From NCBI RefSeq assembly GCF_002858865.1, contig NZ_PJRR01000022.1:1-64000 (forward strand): a DNA stretch of 64,000 nt. The letters run 5' to 3'. This document shows positions 21,266 to 30,147 of this stretch, one piece after another; the stretch's first letter is position 1; every line of letters starts with the position of its first letter. The stretch comes from Caulobacter vibrioides (GTDB lineage: Bacteria > Pseudomonadota > Alphaproteobacteria > Caulobacterales > Caulobacteraceae). A model generated the notes under the pieces. It was not told the DNA's origin, did no database searches, and worked only from the letters and a program-made list of their open reading frames with translations. A program made the position numbers and the translations under genes.

Positions 21266-21342
21266 TACTTTTTAGACCACAATCTTCCTTCGCCGGCTGC
21301 GTAAACCGCGGCCGGCGAGCCGCGTTCAAGGGACCCGACCAC

Positions 21343-22359
21343 GTGATCGAAAGAAACTGGAACGAGCTGATCCGTCCTGAGAAGCCGCAAATCGAAACCG
21401 GCGCCGATGCGACTCGCAAGGCCCGTATCGTCGCCGAACCGCTCGAGCGCGGCTTCGGCGTGACGCTCGGCAACGCTCTGCGTCGCGTTCTCCTCTCGTC
21501 GCTGCAAGGCGCCGCCGTCACCGCCATCCAAATCGATGGCGTGGTGCACGAATTCTCCTCGCTCGAAGGCGTCCGTGAAGACGTCGTCGACATCGTTCTG
21601 AACATCAAGCAACTGGCCGTGCGCATGCACGCCGAAGGTCCGAAGCGCATGACCCTGCGCGCCACGGGCCCCGGCCCGGTGACCGCTGGTCAGATCGAAA
21701 CCCCGGCCGACATCGAAATCCTGAACCCCGACCACGTGCTCTGCACGCTGGACGACGGCGCTTCGGTGCGCATGGAGTTCACGGTCAATAACGGCAAGGG
21801 CTACGTCCCGGCCGACCGCAACCGTCCGGAAGACGCGCCGATCGGCCTCATCGCCGTCGACGCTCTCTACTCGCCGGTCAAGCGCGTCGCCTACCGCGTC
21901 GAGCCGACCCGTCAGGGTCAGTCGCTGGACTACGACAAGCTGATCCTGGAAGTGGAAACCAACGGCGCCGTCACTCCGGTGGACGCCGTGGCCTACGCCG
22001 CCCGGATCCTGCAGGACCAACTGCAGATCTTCATCACCTTCGAGGAACCGAAGGCCAAGTCGGCCGACGAGTCCAAGCCGGAACTGCCGTTCAACCCGGC
22101 CCTGCTGAAGAAGGTCGACGAGCTGGAACTGTCGGTCCGTTCGGCCAACTGCCTGAAGAACGACAACATCGTCTATATCGGCGACCTGATCCAGAAGACC
22201 GAAGCCGAGATGCTCCGCACCCCGAACTTCGGCCGCAAGTCGCTGAACGAGATCAAGGAAGTGCTCGCCGGCATGGGTCTGCACCTCGGCATGGACGTGC
22301 CGAACTGGCCGCCGGAGAACATCGAAGACCTGGCCAAGAAGTTCGAAGACCAAATCTAA
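21343..22359 (+). CDS. rpoA: RNA polymerase alpha subunit
   Basis: Alpha dimer scaffold of RNA polymerase; the C-terminal domain binds UP elements and activators. The 338-aa product has the N-terminal domain with [36 protein letters not shown] and the alpha-CTD (about 250-330) with [23 protein letters not shown]. The start is GTG 21343 with AAGGGA upstream, which gives the length normal for the genus. A 7-bp hairpin CGCCGGC / GCCGGCG (21291-21317) lies in the 77-bp gap behind rpsK. Confidence 0.98.
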
Positions 22360-22386
22360 GACTTCAAAGCCTAACGCGCTTAATCC

Positions 22387-22422
22387 GGGCCGCCTTTTTC
22401 GGAGGGCGGCCTGGGCCTTTTG
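22387..22422 (+). terminator. Hairpin between rpoA and rplQ (weak terminator or attenuator)
   Basis: Stem GGCCGCC (22388-22394) with GGCGGCC (22405-22411), then TGGGCCTTTT. The stem is short and the T-tract is separated from it, so partial termination or processing is more likely than full stop. The 188 bp between rpoA and rplQ hold no ORF. Confidence 0.45.
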
Positions 22423-22547
22423 AAGCCGCAAACGCGGTCGAGGGCCCCGGCGCTTCGCTCTGACCCGGTCGGGACGGACCAGGATTGGTGACAATCAGGC
22501 GCTCACTGGTTTTGCGCCGTTCGGGCTGATCGCCCAGGAGATACAAA

Positions 22548-22961
22548 ATGCGTCACGGTAAGGCTCACCGTAAACTCGGCCGCACCTCGGCTCACCGCAC
22601 CGCCATGTTCGCCAACATGTCGGCCTCGCTGATCAAGCACGAGCAGATCGTCACCACCCTGCCCAAGGCCAAGGAACTGCGTCCGATCGTCGAAAAGCTG
22701 GTCACCCTGGCCAAGCGCGGCGACCTGCACGCCCGTCGTCAGGCCATCAGCTCGGTTCGCGACGTTGAACAAGTCGGCAAGCTCTTCGCGGTTCTCGGCC
22801 CGCGCTACAAGGAGCGTCAGGGCGGCTACATCCGCGTCCTGAAGGCCGGCTTCCGCTATGGCGACAACGCCCCGATGGCCGTCATCGAGTTCGTCGATCG
22901 CGACGTCTCGGAAAAGGGCAAGGACTCGGGTCCGGTCTACGTCAACGACGCCGAAGACTAA
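22548..22961 (+). CDS. rplQ: 50S ribosomal protein L17
   Basis: L17 sits at the tunnel exit. The 137-aa product begins [43 protein letters not shown], the family hallmark. CAGGAGATA lies 7 bp upstream. It ends the ribosomal block, with a strong terminator right behind it. Confidence 0.98.
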   Translation: MRHGKAHRKLGRTSAHRTAMFANMSASLIKHEQIVTTLPKAKELRPIVEKLVTLAKRGDLHARRQAISSVRDVEQVGKLFAVLGPRYKERQGGYIRVLKAGFRYGDNAPMAVIEFVDRDVSEKGKDSGPVYVNDAED

Positions 22962-22986
22962 GAGATTTCAGCGCAAGCTGAGCAAG

Positions 22987-23016
22987 AAGGCCCCGGAGCG
23001 ATCCGGGGCCTTTTTC
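22987..23016 (+). terminator. Intrinsic terminator of rplQ
   Basis: An 11-bp stem AAGGCCCCGGA / TCCGGGGCCTT closes a GCGA tetraloop and continues into a T-run (TTTTTCG). The stem core and loop match the terminators behind tuf and rpmD. Confidence 0.93.
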
Positions 23017-23104
23017 GTTTGGGCGGCGACCTGTCGCCGGGCGTGTCCGGTTTCTTGCGGGAGGCTGGAGACGGCTTTCGGCCCTGAGATGATGTCGCGC
23101 AAAA

Positions 23105-23157
23105 CCCTCTCTCTTAGAGAGAGGGAGGGGCCCAAGCGAAGCTTGGGAGGGTGAGTG
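23105..23157. repeat. Intergenic repeat, copy 1
   Basis: Starts with the hairpin CCCTCTCTCT / AGAGAGAGGG (23105-23125), runs through GGGGCCC, then a second hairpin CCCAAGC-GAA-GCTTGGG, and ends GGGTGAGTGG. An inverted copy lies at 23226-23284. Part of the 1-kb gene-free stretch 22962-23963. Confidence 0.75.
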
Positions 23158-23225
23158 GTTACGCCGTCAGCCGGCGTGCCGGCACATAGATCAGCACAGC
23201 GTCAGAATCGTTTACGGGCTTCGCC

Positions 23226-23284
23226 GACCCACTCACGCTCCCACGCCTGCGGCGCGGGCCCCTCCCTCTCTCCATGAGAGAGGG
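23226..23284. repeat. Intergenic repeat, copy 2 (inverted)
   Basis: Reads as the reverse complement of copy 1: CCACTCACGCTCCCACGC, a GC spacer, GGGCCCCTCCCTCTCTC, then CAT and GAGAGAGGG. The two copies face each other across 70 bp. Only the hairpin ends and the GGGGCCC and GTGAGTGG parts are conserved; the middle loop differs. Confidence 0.7.
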
Positions 23285-23522
23285 ATTCCTTGTGGCCGCT
23301 TCCACCCTTCACCGACATCGGCGACGTCCGCTGCAAAGCGTAAGCGCTTTGCGCCCCAATACCCGATGCGCTACGAGCGGCGTCGCTCCCCAGGCCCAAC
23401 ATAATCAACGCGTTAGTCCTCTCAACAACGGGTCGATCCAAAATCGACGCATCGCCCACGAAACCGCCCCCATACTGATCCCACCTCGTCGCGAGGAAGG
23501 GGCGCATGGCCAGCGACCATTT

Positions 23523-23835
23523 GCGGCGGCGGGGGGCGGTCGAGCGGGGACAGGTTCGAGGGGGATACTCGAGCGGTCCGGGGATCTGGTTGCTGGCCAG
23601 ACCCGCCCGCCGTCGGCGTGGTTGGGGATAAAGGGATGTGTCTTAGCCTGTATTGGCTCGTCCTCTCCGACCGCTGGGAGCCTCGGGAAACCGAGGAGCC
23701 CAGGTCCCGGTAAGGCCTGAACAGGGCCACCTGACGGGAGGCTGGCGGATAACGGCTGCGCGGAGCGTTGCGGCTTCGTCGAAACGGTATTCAACACTCA
23801 AAATCCGGGCGTCGCCCGGCGCTCCGCAGCCCTTT
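23523..23835. ncRNA. Candidate structured RNA segment in gene-free DNA
   Basis: No convincing ORF is present on either strand, but strong base-pairing potential is. A long-range stem 23527-23539 / 23603-23612 encloses two hairpins (23554-23574 and 23585-23601). Next is 23674-23703, CTGGG-AG-CCTCGG-GAAA-CCGAGG-AG-CCCAG: a GNRA-capped stem with a symmetric AG/AG internal loop able to form tandem sheared G-A pairs. Then a 12-bp closing stem 23754-23767 / 23820-23831 encloses CCGGGC-GTC-GCCCGG. It lacks the conserved cores I know for RNase P RNA, SRP RNA and tmRNA. The strand is not settled; no promoter was identified. Confidence 0.35.
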
Positions 23836-23963
23836 CCACGACTTCAGCGAGTGATCGCGTGAGGGTGATGAAACGCGCCCCTCCGCCGGTGAATGGGGAG
23901 GGATGGGGGCTCAGCGTCCAATGTGGAGCCAGACTAGGTCCACTTCCACCAGGCCCGGGGCCC

Positions 23964-24794
23964 TCACTCCTTCGTCAGATCCTGCCGTCGGAACAGCCAC
24001 ACCGCCCCGGCCGTCAGCGCCGCGACCCAGGCCAGCAGCACAACCAGCGCCACCCCCGCCGAGCCGCCGGCCGCGCCCACCTGGTCCGGCGCCAGCAGCG
24101 CCGCGCGCAGCAGGTCGGCGTCGAAGACGGGGAGGGCCAGCAGCTTCCAGCTCGGCGCCTCGTTCTGCTCCATCATCTGCAGCGAACTGGCCAGGATGGT
24201 CTGGACGAAGCGGAAGCCAAGACACGCGATCACAACGCCCATGGTCGAGCGCGACAGCACGCCGACACAGGCGGCCAGCGCCGCCAGGGTCATGGCCTCC
24301 AGCCAGGTGATGGCCAGCACGCCGATCACGTCGAACAGGTTGCGGCCCGCCATCGACACCGTCAGGGCCTTTCCGTTGATCCCGGCCCCGATCACCCCGG
24401 CGAAGACCGACAGGATCGCCGTCAGCAGCAGACTCCAGAACACCGCCTCGCCGACCACGATCAGCTTGGCCAGCAAGAGGTTCTGGCGGGTGTTGCGCGG
24501 GGTCAGAAGCCGCCAGGTCTCCCAGCGATAGTCGCCGGCGAGGATGGCCGCCGCGCCGATCATCAGGAACAGCGCGCCGAAGGTCGAGGCGCCGTTCGAC
24601 AGCGCCTTCAGCACCTGGTCGATCAGGCCGATGGTCAGGCCGGGGATCGGCTTCTTGATCACAAAGCGCAGGAACAGGTCCCCGCCGATGCTGAGCGCAA
24701 AGCCCACCAGCGGCGCGAAGCAGAAACCCCAGAAGACAGCCGCGCGGTCGCGCAGCAGGCGGAAGCGTTCGGCGGCGATGGCGTCGGCGAGCAT
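23964..24794 (-). CDS. ABC-2 type transporter permease
   Basis: A 276-aa integral membrane protein with about six hydrophobic segments and the style of ABC-2 exporters. The N-terminus MLADAIAAERFRLLRDRAAVFW is amphipathic, followed by the first membrane helix; the stretch GDYRWETWRLLTPRNTRQNLLLAKLIV is the typical cytoplasmic coupling loop. It overlaps the upstream ATPase gene by one base, so the two make a single exporter. The substrate is unknown; paralogues act in drug or lipid export and in gliding systems. Confidence 0.88.
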   Translation of the reverse strand: MLADAIAAERFRLLRDRAAVFWGFCFAPLVGFALSIGGDLFLRFVIKKPIPGLTIGLIDQVLKALSNGASTFGALFLMIGAAAILAGDYRWETWRLLTPRNTRQNLLLAKLIVVGEAVFWSLLLTAILSVFAGVIGAGINGKALTVSMAGRNLFDVIGVLAITWLEAMTLAALAACVGVLSRSTMGVVIACLGFRFVQTILASSLQMMEQNEAPSWKLLALPVFDADLLRAALLAPDQVGAAGGSAGVALVVLLAWVAALTAGAVWLFRRQDLTKE

Positions 24795-25711
24795 CAGGCG
24801 GCTCCTTCGGCGGTGGCGGCCGTCGGCGTCTGGCCCAGGGATTTCAGATAGACGCCTTCGAGGTCGACCTCGCGCCAGCGGGCTTCGACGATCTCGACGC
24901 CGGCCTCGACCAGGGCGCGGATGAGCGCGGGGGCCTCGGCGCGGGGGATGTCGGCCAGAACAGCGTCGGGCCCATCGGCCTCGCCGCGATCGCCAAGCAC
25001 CGCCAGCGCTGGGGCGAGGGGAGAGGTCAGGGTCAGGCGCAGGCGCGCCTCGCCGGCGGTGAGTTCAGCCACGCCGCCTTCGGCCACGACCTTGCCGCGC
25101 GAGAGGATGGCGACGCGGTCGCAGACGCGCTTGACCTCGTCCAGCTGGTGGCTGGCCAGGATGACGGTGACGCCTTCGATCTTGGCCAGGTCGATGATCA
25201 GGGCGCGGATCTCCTGGATACCGGCCGGGTCCATGCCGCTGGTCGGTTCGTCCAGGATGACGAGCTCGGGCTTGGTCAGGAAGGCGGCGGCCAGGCCCAG
25301 GCGCTGCTTCATACCGACCGAGAAGCCGCTGGTGGCGCGGTCGGCGGCGTGGGTCAGGCTGACCCGCTCCAGCCAGCCGCCGATGTCGGCGTCGGCCTTG
25401 CCGCTTTCCAGGGCCAGCATCTTCAGGGTGTCGCGCGCCGTCAGATACGGCGGATAGCGCGGGGTCTCGATCATGGCCCCGACCTTGCGCAGGGCGGTGA
25501 TGTCGCCGGGCGCGGCGCCGAACAGACGAGCCGAACCGCTGGTGGGCCGCACCAGACCCAGGGCGATCCGGAACAACGTGCTCTTGCCGGCGCCGTTGGG
25601 ACCCAGGATCCCGAACACGCCGCCGGCGGGGATGGCGATGGAGAAGTCGTCGAGGGCGCGCACCGCCCCATACGTCTTGGTGAGGCCCACAGCCTCCAGG
25701 GCGATCGACAT
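24794..25711 (-). CDS. ABC transporter ATP-binding protein
   Basis: A 305-aa ATPase of the CcmA/EcsA-like exporter class. Walker A GPNGAGKST (about 37-45), signature FSVGMKQRLGLAAAF, Walker B LVILDEPTSGMD and the switch histidine in ILASHQLDEV are all intact. The C-terminal ~90 residues form the accessory domain seen in ABC-2 ATPases. ATG 25711 (MSIALEAVGLTKTYG) matches the family start; the open frame extends 22 residues further without homology. It is first in a two-gene unit with the permease and diverges from the phosphodiesterase gene across about 170 bp. Confidence 0.92.
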   Translation of the reverse strand: MSIALEAVGLTKTYGAVRALDDFSIAIPAGGVFGILGPNGAGKSTLFRIALGLVRPTSGSARLFGAAPGDITALRKVGAMIETPRYPPYLTARDTLKMLALESGKADADIGGWLERVSLTHAADRATSGFSVGMKQRLGLAAAFLTKPELVILDEPTSGMDPAGIQEIRALIIDLAKIEGVTVILASHQLDEVKRVCDRVAILSRGKVVAEGGVAELTAGEARLRLTLTSPLAPALAVLGDRGEADGPDAVLADIPRAEAPALIRALVEAGVEIVEARWREVDLEGVYLKSLGQTPTAATAEGAA

Positions 25712-25882
25712 GGAGCGGTTCCGGACGCCGACCTGAGTCGACTCGACGCGAAGACTATGGCGAGCGCGCCCGCCCACGCCAAGTTAAGAGGGTGTCATGC
25801 CTCGGAGACCGCCGGTCGTCATACGCCTGCAATCTGGGCCATGGATGACCGCTGGAACCGTCGTTCCAAGTCGAGCCCGAAG

Positions 25883-27112
25883 ATGATCCTGCGCCGCCTG
25901 CTGTCCCTGGTTCTGGCCTTGGGTCTGATGATCGCCGCCGACGGGGCGGCGGCGCGGGAAAAGGCGCCGCACCTGACCATCCTGGTGTCGATCGACGGCT
26001 TCCGCGCCGACTATCTGGATCGTGGCGACACCCCGGTGATGAAGGCCCTGGCCGAGAACGGCGCCCGGGCGGCCATGCGACCCTCGTTCCCGTCGGTGAC
26101 CTTTCCCAATCACTACACGCTGATCACCGGCAAGCGCCCGGACCGCAACGGCATCGTGGCCAACACCATGGTCGACCCCAGCGTCTCGGCCGAGAAATTC
26201 ACCATGCGGAGCCTGGATCCGGCGTGGTGGAGCCAGGCCAAGCCGTTCTGGGTCTCGGTGGAGCAGCAGGGCAAGCGCGCCGCAGCCATGTTCTGGCCGG
26301 GCTCGGAGGTCGAGATCGACGGGGTGCGGCCCTCGCGCTGGGTCAAGTTCGACCAGACCATGCCGGGCGATGCGCGGGTCGATCAGGTGCTGAACTGGCT
26401 GGACAGCGCCGATGGTCCGCCGATCGCCTTCTCGACCCTCTATTTCGACATCGTCGACACCCAGGGTCACCACTATGGCCCGGAGTCTCCCGAGGTGCGC
26501 GCGGCCGCCGCCTCGGTGGACGCTGCGCTGGGGCGGCTGGTCGCGGGGCTGAAAGCGCGGGGACGCTTTGAGAGCACCGACATCGTCATCGTCGCCGACC
26601 ATGGCATGGCGCCGCTACCGGCCGCCAATCGCGTGGTGCTGGACGACCTTGTCGACGTCTCGAAGATCCGGCTGGTCACCACCGGCGCGGTCACCGCGTT
26701 CTCGCCCATGCCCGGCGAGCGAAAGGCGGTCGAGGCGGCGTTCCTCTCCAAGCCCCTGCCGCACATGACCTGCTGGAAAAAGAACCGGATCCCGGCGCGC
26801 TTCCACTACGGTCGAAACTCGCGGGTTCCCGCGATCGTCTGCCTGTCGGAAACCGGCTGGTACACCACCACCGAGGCGGCGAGGCAGAAGCCGAGCGAAT
26901 GGGACGGCAAGGACGGCGGGGCGCATGGCTTCGACCCCTATGACCCGACCATGCAGGCGGTGTTCGTCGCCCACGGCCCTTCGTTCAAGTCGGGTGTCGC
27001 TCTGCCGACGTTCGACAATGTGGATGTCTATGCGCTGCTGGCCAAGGTGACGGGGGTTCGTCCCGAGAAGACCGACGGCTCGCTGAAGGTCGTGCGCGAG
27101 GCGCTTCGATAG
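25883..27112 (+). CDS. Exported alkaline phosphatase superfamily enzyme, NPP-type phosphodiesterase
   Basis: Secreted nucleotide pyrophosphatase/phosphodiesterase-like hydrolase of 409 aa. It has a signal peptide (MILRRLLSLVLALGLMIAADGAAA), the metal and nucleophile region ILVSIDGFRADYLDRGDTP, PSFPSVTFPNHYTLITGKRPDRNGI with the catalytic Thr in TFPNHY, and the later metal ligands in YFDIVDTQGHHYGPES and VIVADHGMAP. ATG 25883 gives a compact signal peptide; ATG 25841 is in frame and adds 14 polar residues. Neither has a strong Shine-Dalgarno. It is alone, divergent from the ABC genes. Substrate is likely a nucleotide or phosphodiester. Confidence 0.87.
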   Translation: MILRRLLSLVLALGLMIAADGAAAREKAPHLTILVSIDGFRADYLDRGDTPVMKALAENGARAAMRPSFPSVTFPNHYTLITGKRPDRNGIVANTMVDPSVSAEKFTMRSLDPAWWSQAKPFWVSVEQQGKRAAAMFWPGSEVEIDGVRPSRWVKFDQTMPGDARVDQVLNWLDSADGPPIAFSTLYFDIVDTQGHHYGPESPEVRAAAASVDAALGRLVAGLKARGRFESTDIVIVADHGMAPLPAANRVVLDDLVDVSKIRLVTTGAVTAFSPMPGERKAVEAAFLSKPLPHMTCWKKNRIPARFHYGRNSRVPAIVCLSETGWYTTTEAARQKPSEWDGKDGGAHGFDPYDPTMQAVFVAHGPSFKSGVALPTFDNVDVYALLAKVTGVRPEKTDGSLKVVREALR

Positions 27113-27181
27113 GGGCGGACCGCAAGTCGCTTTCCAGGCGGCCCGGCGGACGGCAGTCTCGCCCCGGGAGGACGGTCAAGC

Positions 27182-28804
27182 GTGGGCGACGAAGCGATTC
27201 ATCTGGGCGACTACGACTACATCGTGGTCGGCGCCGGCTCTGCGGGATGTCTGCTGGCCAATCGCCTGTCGGCTGATCCACGGCGGCGGGTGCTGCTGCT
27301 GGAGGCGGGGGGCGACGACAACTGGATCTGGTTTCACGTCCCGGTCGGCTACCTGTTCGCGATCGGCAATCCCCGCGCCGACTGGATGCTGGAGACCACG
27401 CCGCAGGCGGGGCTGGACGGACGGGTTCTGGCCTATCCGCGCGGCAAGGTGATCGGCGGCTCATCGGCGATCAACGCCATGATCTATATGCGTGGCCAGG
27501 CTCGGGACTATGACGGCTGGCGCCAGCGCGGCTTGGTCGGGTGGGGCTGGTCGGACGTGCTGCCTTACTTTCTGAAGCACGAAGACCACATCGACCCGCG
27601 CGGCGAGCATCATCGGGCCGGCGGCGAGTACCGCGTCGAGCACCCGCGCGTGCGCTGGGATGTGCTGGACGCCATCCGTCGCGCGGGCGAGCAGGCCGGT
27701 ATCGCCCAGGTCGACGACTTCAACGGCGGCGACAACGCGGGCTCGTCATACTTCCAGGTCAACCAGCGCGCCGGGCGCCGCTGGAGCACAGCCACGGCCT
27801 TTCTGAAGCCCGTCCTGTCGCGTCCCAACCTGCGGCTGGTGAAGGGCGTTGAGGTCGAGCGGCTCATTATCGACGGCAAGCGGGTGCGGGGCCTGCGTGG
27901 GCGTCGGGGTGGAGCGGCGGTGACCGCCAGCGTGTCGGGTGAGTTGATCCTGGCGGCCGGCGCGATCGGTTCGCCCGTGATCCTGCAGCGCTCGGGGATC
28001 GGGCGCGGCGAGACCCTGTCACGCGCCGGTGTGGCGATGGTTCACGATCTGCCAGGCGTCGGGGCCAATCTGCAGGACCATTTGCAGATCCGACCTGTGT
28101 TCAAGGTCAGCGGCGTGAGGACGCTGAACACCGACTACGCCAACCTCTTCCGCCGGGCAGGCATGGGGTTGGACTATCTGCTCCGACGCTCGGGTCCGCT
28201 GACCATGGCGCCGTCGCAGTTGGGGATGTTCTGCCGCTCGGGGCCTGAGTACGAAAGCGCCAATCTGGAGTTCCATTTCCAACCGCTCAGCCTGGACCGC
28301 TGGGGGGAGGGGCTGCACCGGTTCGGCGCGGTGACCGCCAGTGTCTGTAACCTGCGTCCAAGCAGCCGGGGCGCGGTCTCCCTCTCCGGGCCGGGCCTGG
28401 AGCACTCGCCAAGGATCGATCCCAACTACTTGGCGACCGAGGAGGACCGCCGCGTGGCCGTCGAGTCCCTGAAGTGGGCGCGGCGGATCATGGGGCAGGC
28501 GGCCTTGGTGGCCTATGCGCCGGAGGCGTTCCGGCCCGGTCCGGAGGTGGACGGCGACGCGGCGCTGCTTGCCGCCGCGAAGGCGCTGGCGACGACGATC
28601 TTCCACCCGGTCGGTACGGCGGCCATGGGCGCGGATGGTGATCCCCTGGCGGTGCTGGACGCGCGGCTGCGCGTGCGTGGCGTCGAGGGTCTGCGTGTCA
28701 TCGACGCCTCGGCGATGCCGACCATCACCTCGGGCAACACCAACGCGCCGACTGTCATGATCGCCGAGAAGGGCGCGGCGATGATCCTGGAGGATTACCG
28801 CTGA
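27182..28804 (+). CDS. GMC family FAD-dependent oxidoreductase
   Basis: A 540-aa flavoenzyme of the glucose-methanol-choline family, cytosolic, closest in style to alcohol/choline dehydrogenases. The FAD site is DYIVVGAGSAGCLLANRLS (about 10-28), followed by GKVIGGSSAINAMIYMRGQ (GMC signature 1) and LAAGAIGSPVILQRSGIG (signature 2). The C-terminal active-site histidine is in FHPVGTAAMG and the final block reads GLRVIDASAMPTITSGNTNAPTVMIAEKGA. GTG 27182 has GGGAGGA at optimal distance. It is 69 bp behind the phosphodiesterase and may be co-transcribed. The alcohol substrate is unknown. Confidence 0.92.
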   Translation: MGDEAIHLGDYDYIVVGAGSAGCLLANRLSADPRRRVLLLEAGGDDNWIWFHVPVGYLFAIGNPRADWMLETTPQAGLDGRVLAYPRGKVIGGSSAINAMIYMRGQARDYDGWRQRGLVGWGWSDVLPYFLKHEDHIDPRGEHHRAGGEYRVEHPRVRWDVLDAIRRAGEQAGIAQVDDFNGGDNAGSSYFQVNQRAGRRWSTATAFLKPVLSRPNLRLVKGVEVERLIIDGKRVRGLRGRRGGAAVTASVSGELILAAGAIGSPVILQRSGIGRGETLSRAGVAMVHDLPGVGANLQDHLQIRPVFKVSGVRTLNTDYANLFRRAGMGLDYLLRRSGPLTMAPSQLGMFCRSGPEYESANLEFHFQPLSLDRWGEGLHRFGAVTASVCNLRPSSRGAVSLSGPGLEHSPRIDPNYLATEEDRRVAVESLKWARRIMGQAALVAYAPEAFRPGPEVDGDAALLAAAKALATTIFHPVGTAAMGADGDPLAVLDARLRVRGVEGLRVIDASAMPTITSGNTNAPTVMIAEKGAAMILEDYR

Positions 28805-28874
28805 CGATCCGGTGGGGTTGCGAAATTAGTTTCGATGTGCGTTAAATATTTCACCGACTGAGAAGGAATGGCGC

Positions 28875-29330
28875 ATGTCCAATCCCGCGGGCCTGATTTC
28901 GGCCGTCACCTATCGCGATCCCAAGGCGGCGCTGGCCTGGCTGGAAGCGGCCTTTGGCTTTGAACTGGTGTTCCTGATCGAGGGCGAGGACGCCAGCGTC
29001 GCCCATGCGGAGATGAGCCATGGCGCCTCCCGCGTGATGATCGGCGGCGAGTGGAGCCCTGCCCACGCCAGCCCCGCCTCGATCGGCGGCAAGACCACCC
29101 AGACGATCCACATCTATATCGAAGGCGACGTCGACGCCCATTGTCAGACAGCCGCCGCCGCCGGGGCTGAGATCGTCGAGCCGCCGGCGACCCAGTTCTA
29201 CGGCGCGCGCACCTATCGTTGTCGCGACCTGGAAGGTCATCTCTGGACCGTCTCGGCCGATGTGGAGACAGTCTCCGTCGAGGAGATGGAAAGGCGCAGC
29301 GGCCTCAAGATTACGGTCGCCAAGGGGTGA
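28875..29330 (+). CDS. VOC (glyoxalase/bleomycin-resistance) superfamily protein
   Basis: A 151-aa PhnB-like VOC-fold protein. It has the paired beta-alpha-beta-beta-beta modules, with AVTYRDPKAALAWLEAAFGFELVF at the start and ATQFYGARTYRCRDLEGHLWTVS near the end, where H and the terminal acidic residues are likely metal ligands. VOC proteins bind or modify small molecules, often antibiotics or toxic aldehydes. It is the first of four genes whose ends overlap (VOC, ArsR, SRPBCC, MFS), which suggests a common detoxification role. Substrate unknown. Confidence 0.9.
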   Translation: MSNPAGLISAVTYRDPKAALAWLEAAFGFELVFLIEGEDASVAHAEMSHGASRVMIGGEWSPAHASPASIGGKTTQTIHIYIEGDVDAHCQTAAAAGAEIVEPPATQFYGARTYRCRDLEGHLWTVSADVETVSVEEMERRSGLKITVAKG

Positions 29331-29656
29331 GCGAGGCCCTGGACCGCACCCTGGCGGCCCTGGCCGATCCGCATCGTCGGCGCGCGGTCGATCTGCTGCG
29401 TGAGCGGCCGCGCCGGGCCGGCGAGCTGGCCGAGAGCCTGGGCCTGACCGCTCCGGCCATGAGCCGACACCTGCGCGCTCTGCGTCAGTCGGGCCTTGTT
29501 GAAGAGAGCCATCCCGAGTTCGACGCCCGGGTGCGGGTGTATCGCCTGCGGCCCGGGCCGATGGCCGAGCTTAAGGCCTGGCTGGAGGCCGCCGAGGAGC
29601 ACTGGGTCGATCAGCTTTCGGCGCTGAAGGCGCATGTGGAGAGCAAGGCGCGGTGA
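29327..29656 (+). CDS. ArsR family transcriptional regulator
   Basis: A 109-aa winged-helix repressor. The HTH is in RRAGELAESLGLTAPAMSRHLRALRQSGLV (about 25-55) and the wing in ARVRVYRLRPGPMAELKAWLE. It lacks the ELCVCDL-type cysteine metal site of arsenic sensors, so it likely senses something else or acts with its SRPBCC neighbour; ArsR plus SRPBCC (AHSA1) pairs are common. GTG 29327 overlaps the VOC stop (GTGA) and its own stop overlaps the next GTG at 29653, giving coupled translation. Confidence 0.9.
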   Translation: MSEALDRTLAALADPHRRRAVDLLRERPRRAGELAESLGLTAPAMSRHLRALRQSGLVEESHPEFDARVRVYRLRPGPMAELKAWLEAAEEHWVDQLSALKAHVESKAR

Positions 29657-30147
29657 GCTCTCGAATTGTTGTGTCTCTTCGCATCGCCGCCTCGCCCGAG
29701 GTCGTGTTCGACGCCTTCGTCGATGACATCGCCGTCTGGTGGCGGCCCAATGGGCTGTTCGCCTTCACGCCGCGCTCGCCGGGCGTGATGGCCTTCGAGG
29801 ATGGCCGGCTGGTGGAGCGTCTGCCCAATGGCAAGGTGTTCGAGGTCGGCGTCGTCAGCGTCTGGGAGCGCGGCGCGCGACTGGTGTTCGGCTGGCGTCA
29901 GGCCGCCTTCACCCCGGACATGAACACCGAGGTCGAGGTCCGTTTCGAAGCGGTGGGCGAGGGGACCCGCGTCACGGTCGAGCATCGCGGCTGGGACAGC
30001 GTGCCTGCGCCGCACGTGGCGCGTCATGGCTTTCCCAATGCGGCTTTCCTGGCCCGACATGGGGAATGGTGGCGCAACCTTCTGGCCGGGCTTGCGGCGC
30101 GGGCCAACAGCGTCCACCTAGGGGCGGGCGACGAGGGGCTGTCATGA
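29653..30147 (+). CDS. SRPBCC / AHSA1 domain protein
   Basis: A 164-aa START-fold protein of the AHSA1-like SRPBCC family, a hydrophobic ligand-binding helix-grip fold. Key segments are LRIAASPEVVFDAFVDDIAVWWRPNG, LVFGWRQAAF and GEGTRVTVEHRGWD. In ArsR-SRPBCC pairs it is thought to act as a ligand-binding partner of the repressor, but this is not proven. It starts at GTG 29653 within the ArsR stop and overlaps the MFS gene start by 4 bases (ATGA). Confidence 0.88.
   Translation: MSSRIVVSLRIAASPEVVFDAFVDDIAVWWRPNGLFAFTPRSPGVMAFEDGRLVERLPNGKVFEVGVVSVWERGARLVFGWRQAAFTPDMNTEVEVRFEAVGEGTRVTVEHRGWDSVPAPHVARHGFPNAAFLARHGEWWRNLLAGLAARANSVHLGAGDEGLS

Noticed and set aside
23202..23797. Overlapping minus-strand frames of about 100-130 aa in the gene-free stretch
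   Set aside because: They are rich in Arg/Pro/Ser, have no ribosome site, resemble no known family, and cover repeats and strong RNA hairpins.
23523..23835. RNase P RNA, SRP RNA or tmRNA at this locus
   Set aside because: The conserved cores (GAGGAAAGTCC and ACAGA for RNase P, GGAAGGAAGCAGCC-like for SRP, a coding tag for tmRNA) were looked for and not found.
25148..25840. Long in-frame extension of the NPP-type enzyme running back through the ABC ATPase gene
   Set aside because: It is antisense to the ABC ATPase gene; the signal peptide at 25883 marks the real start.
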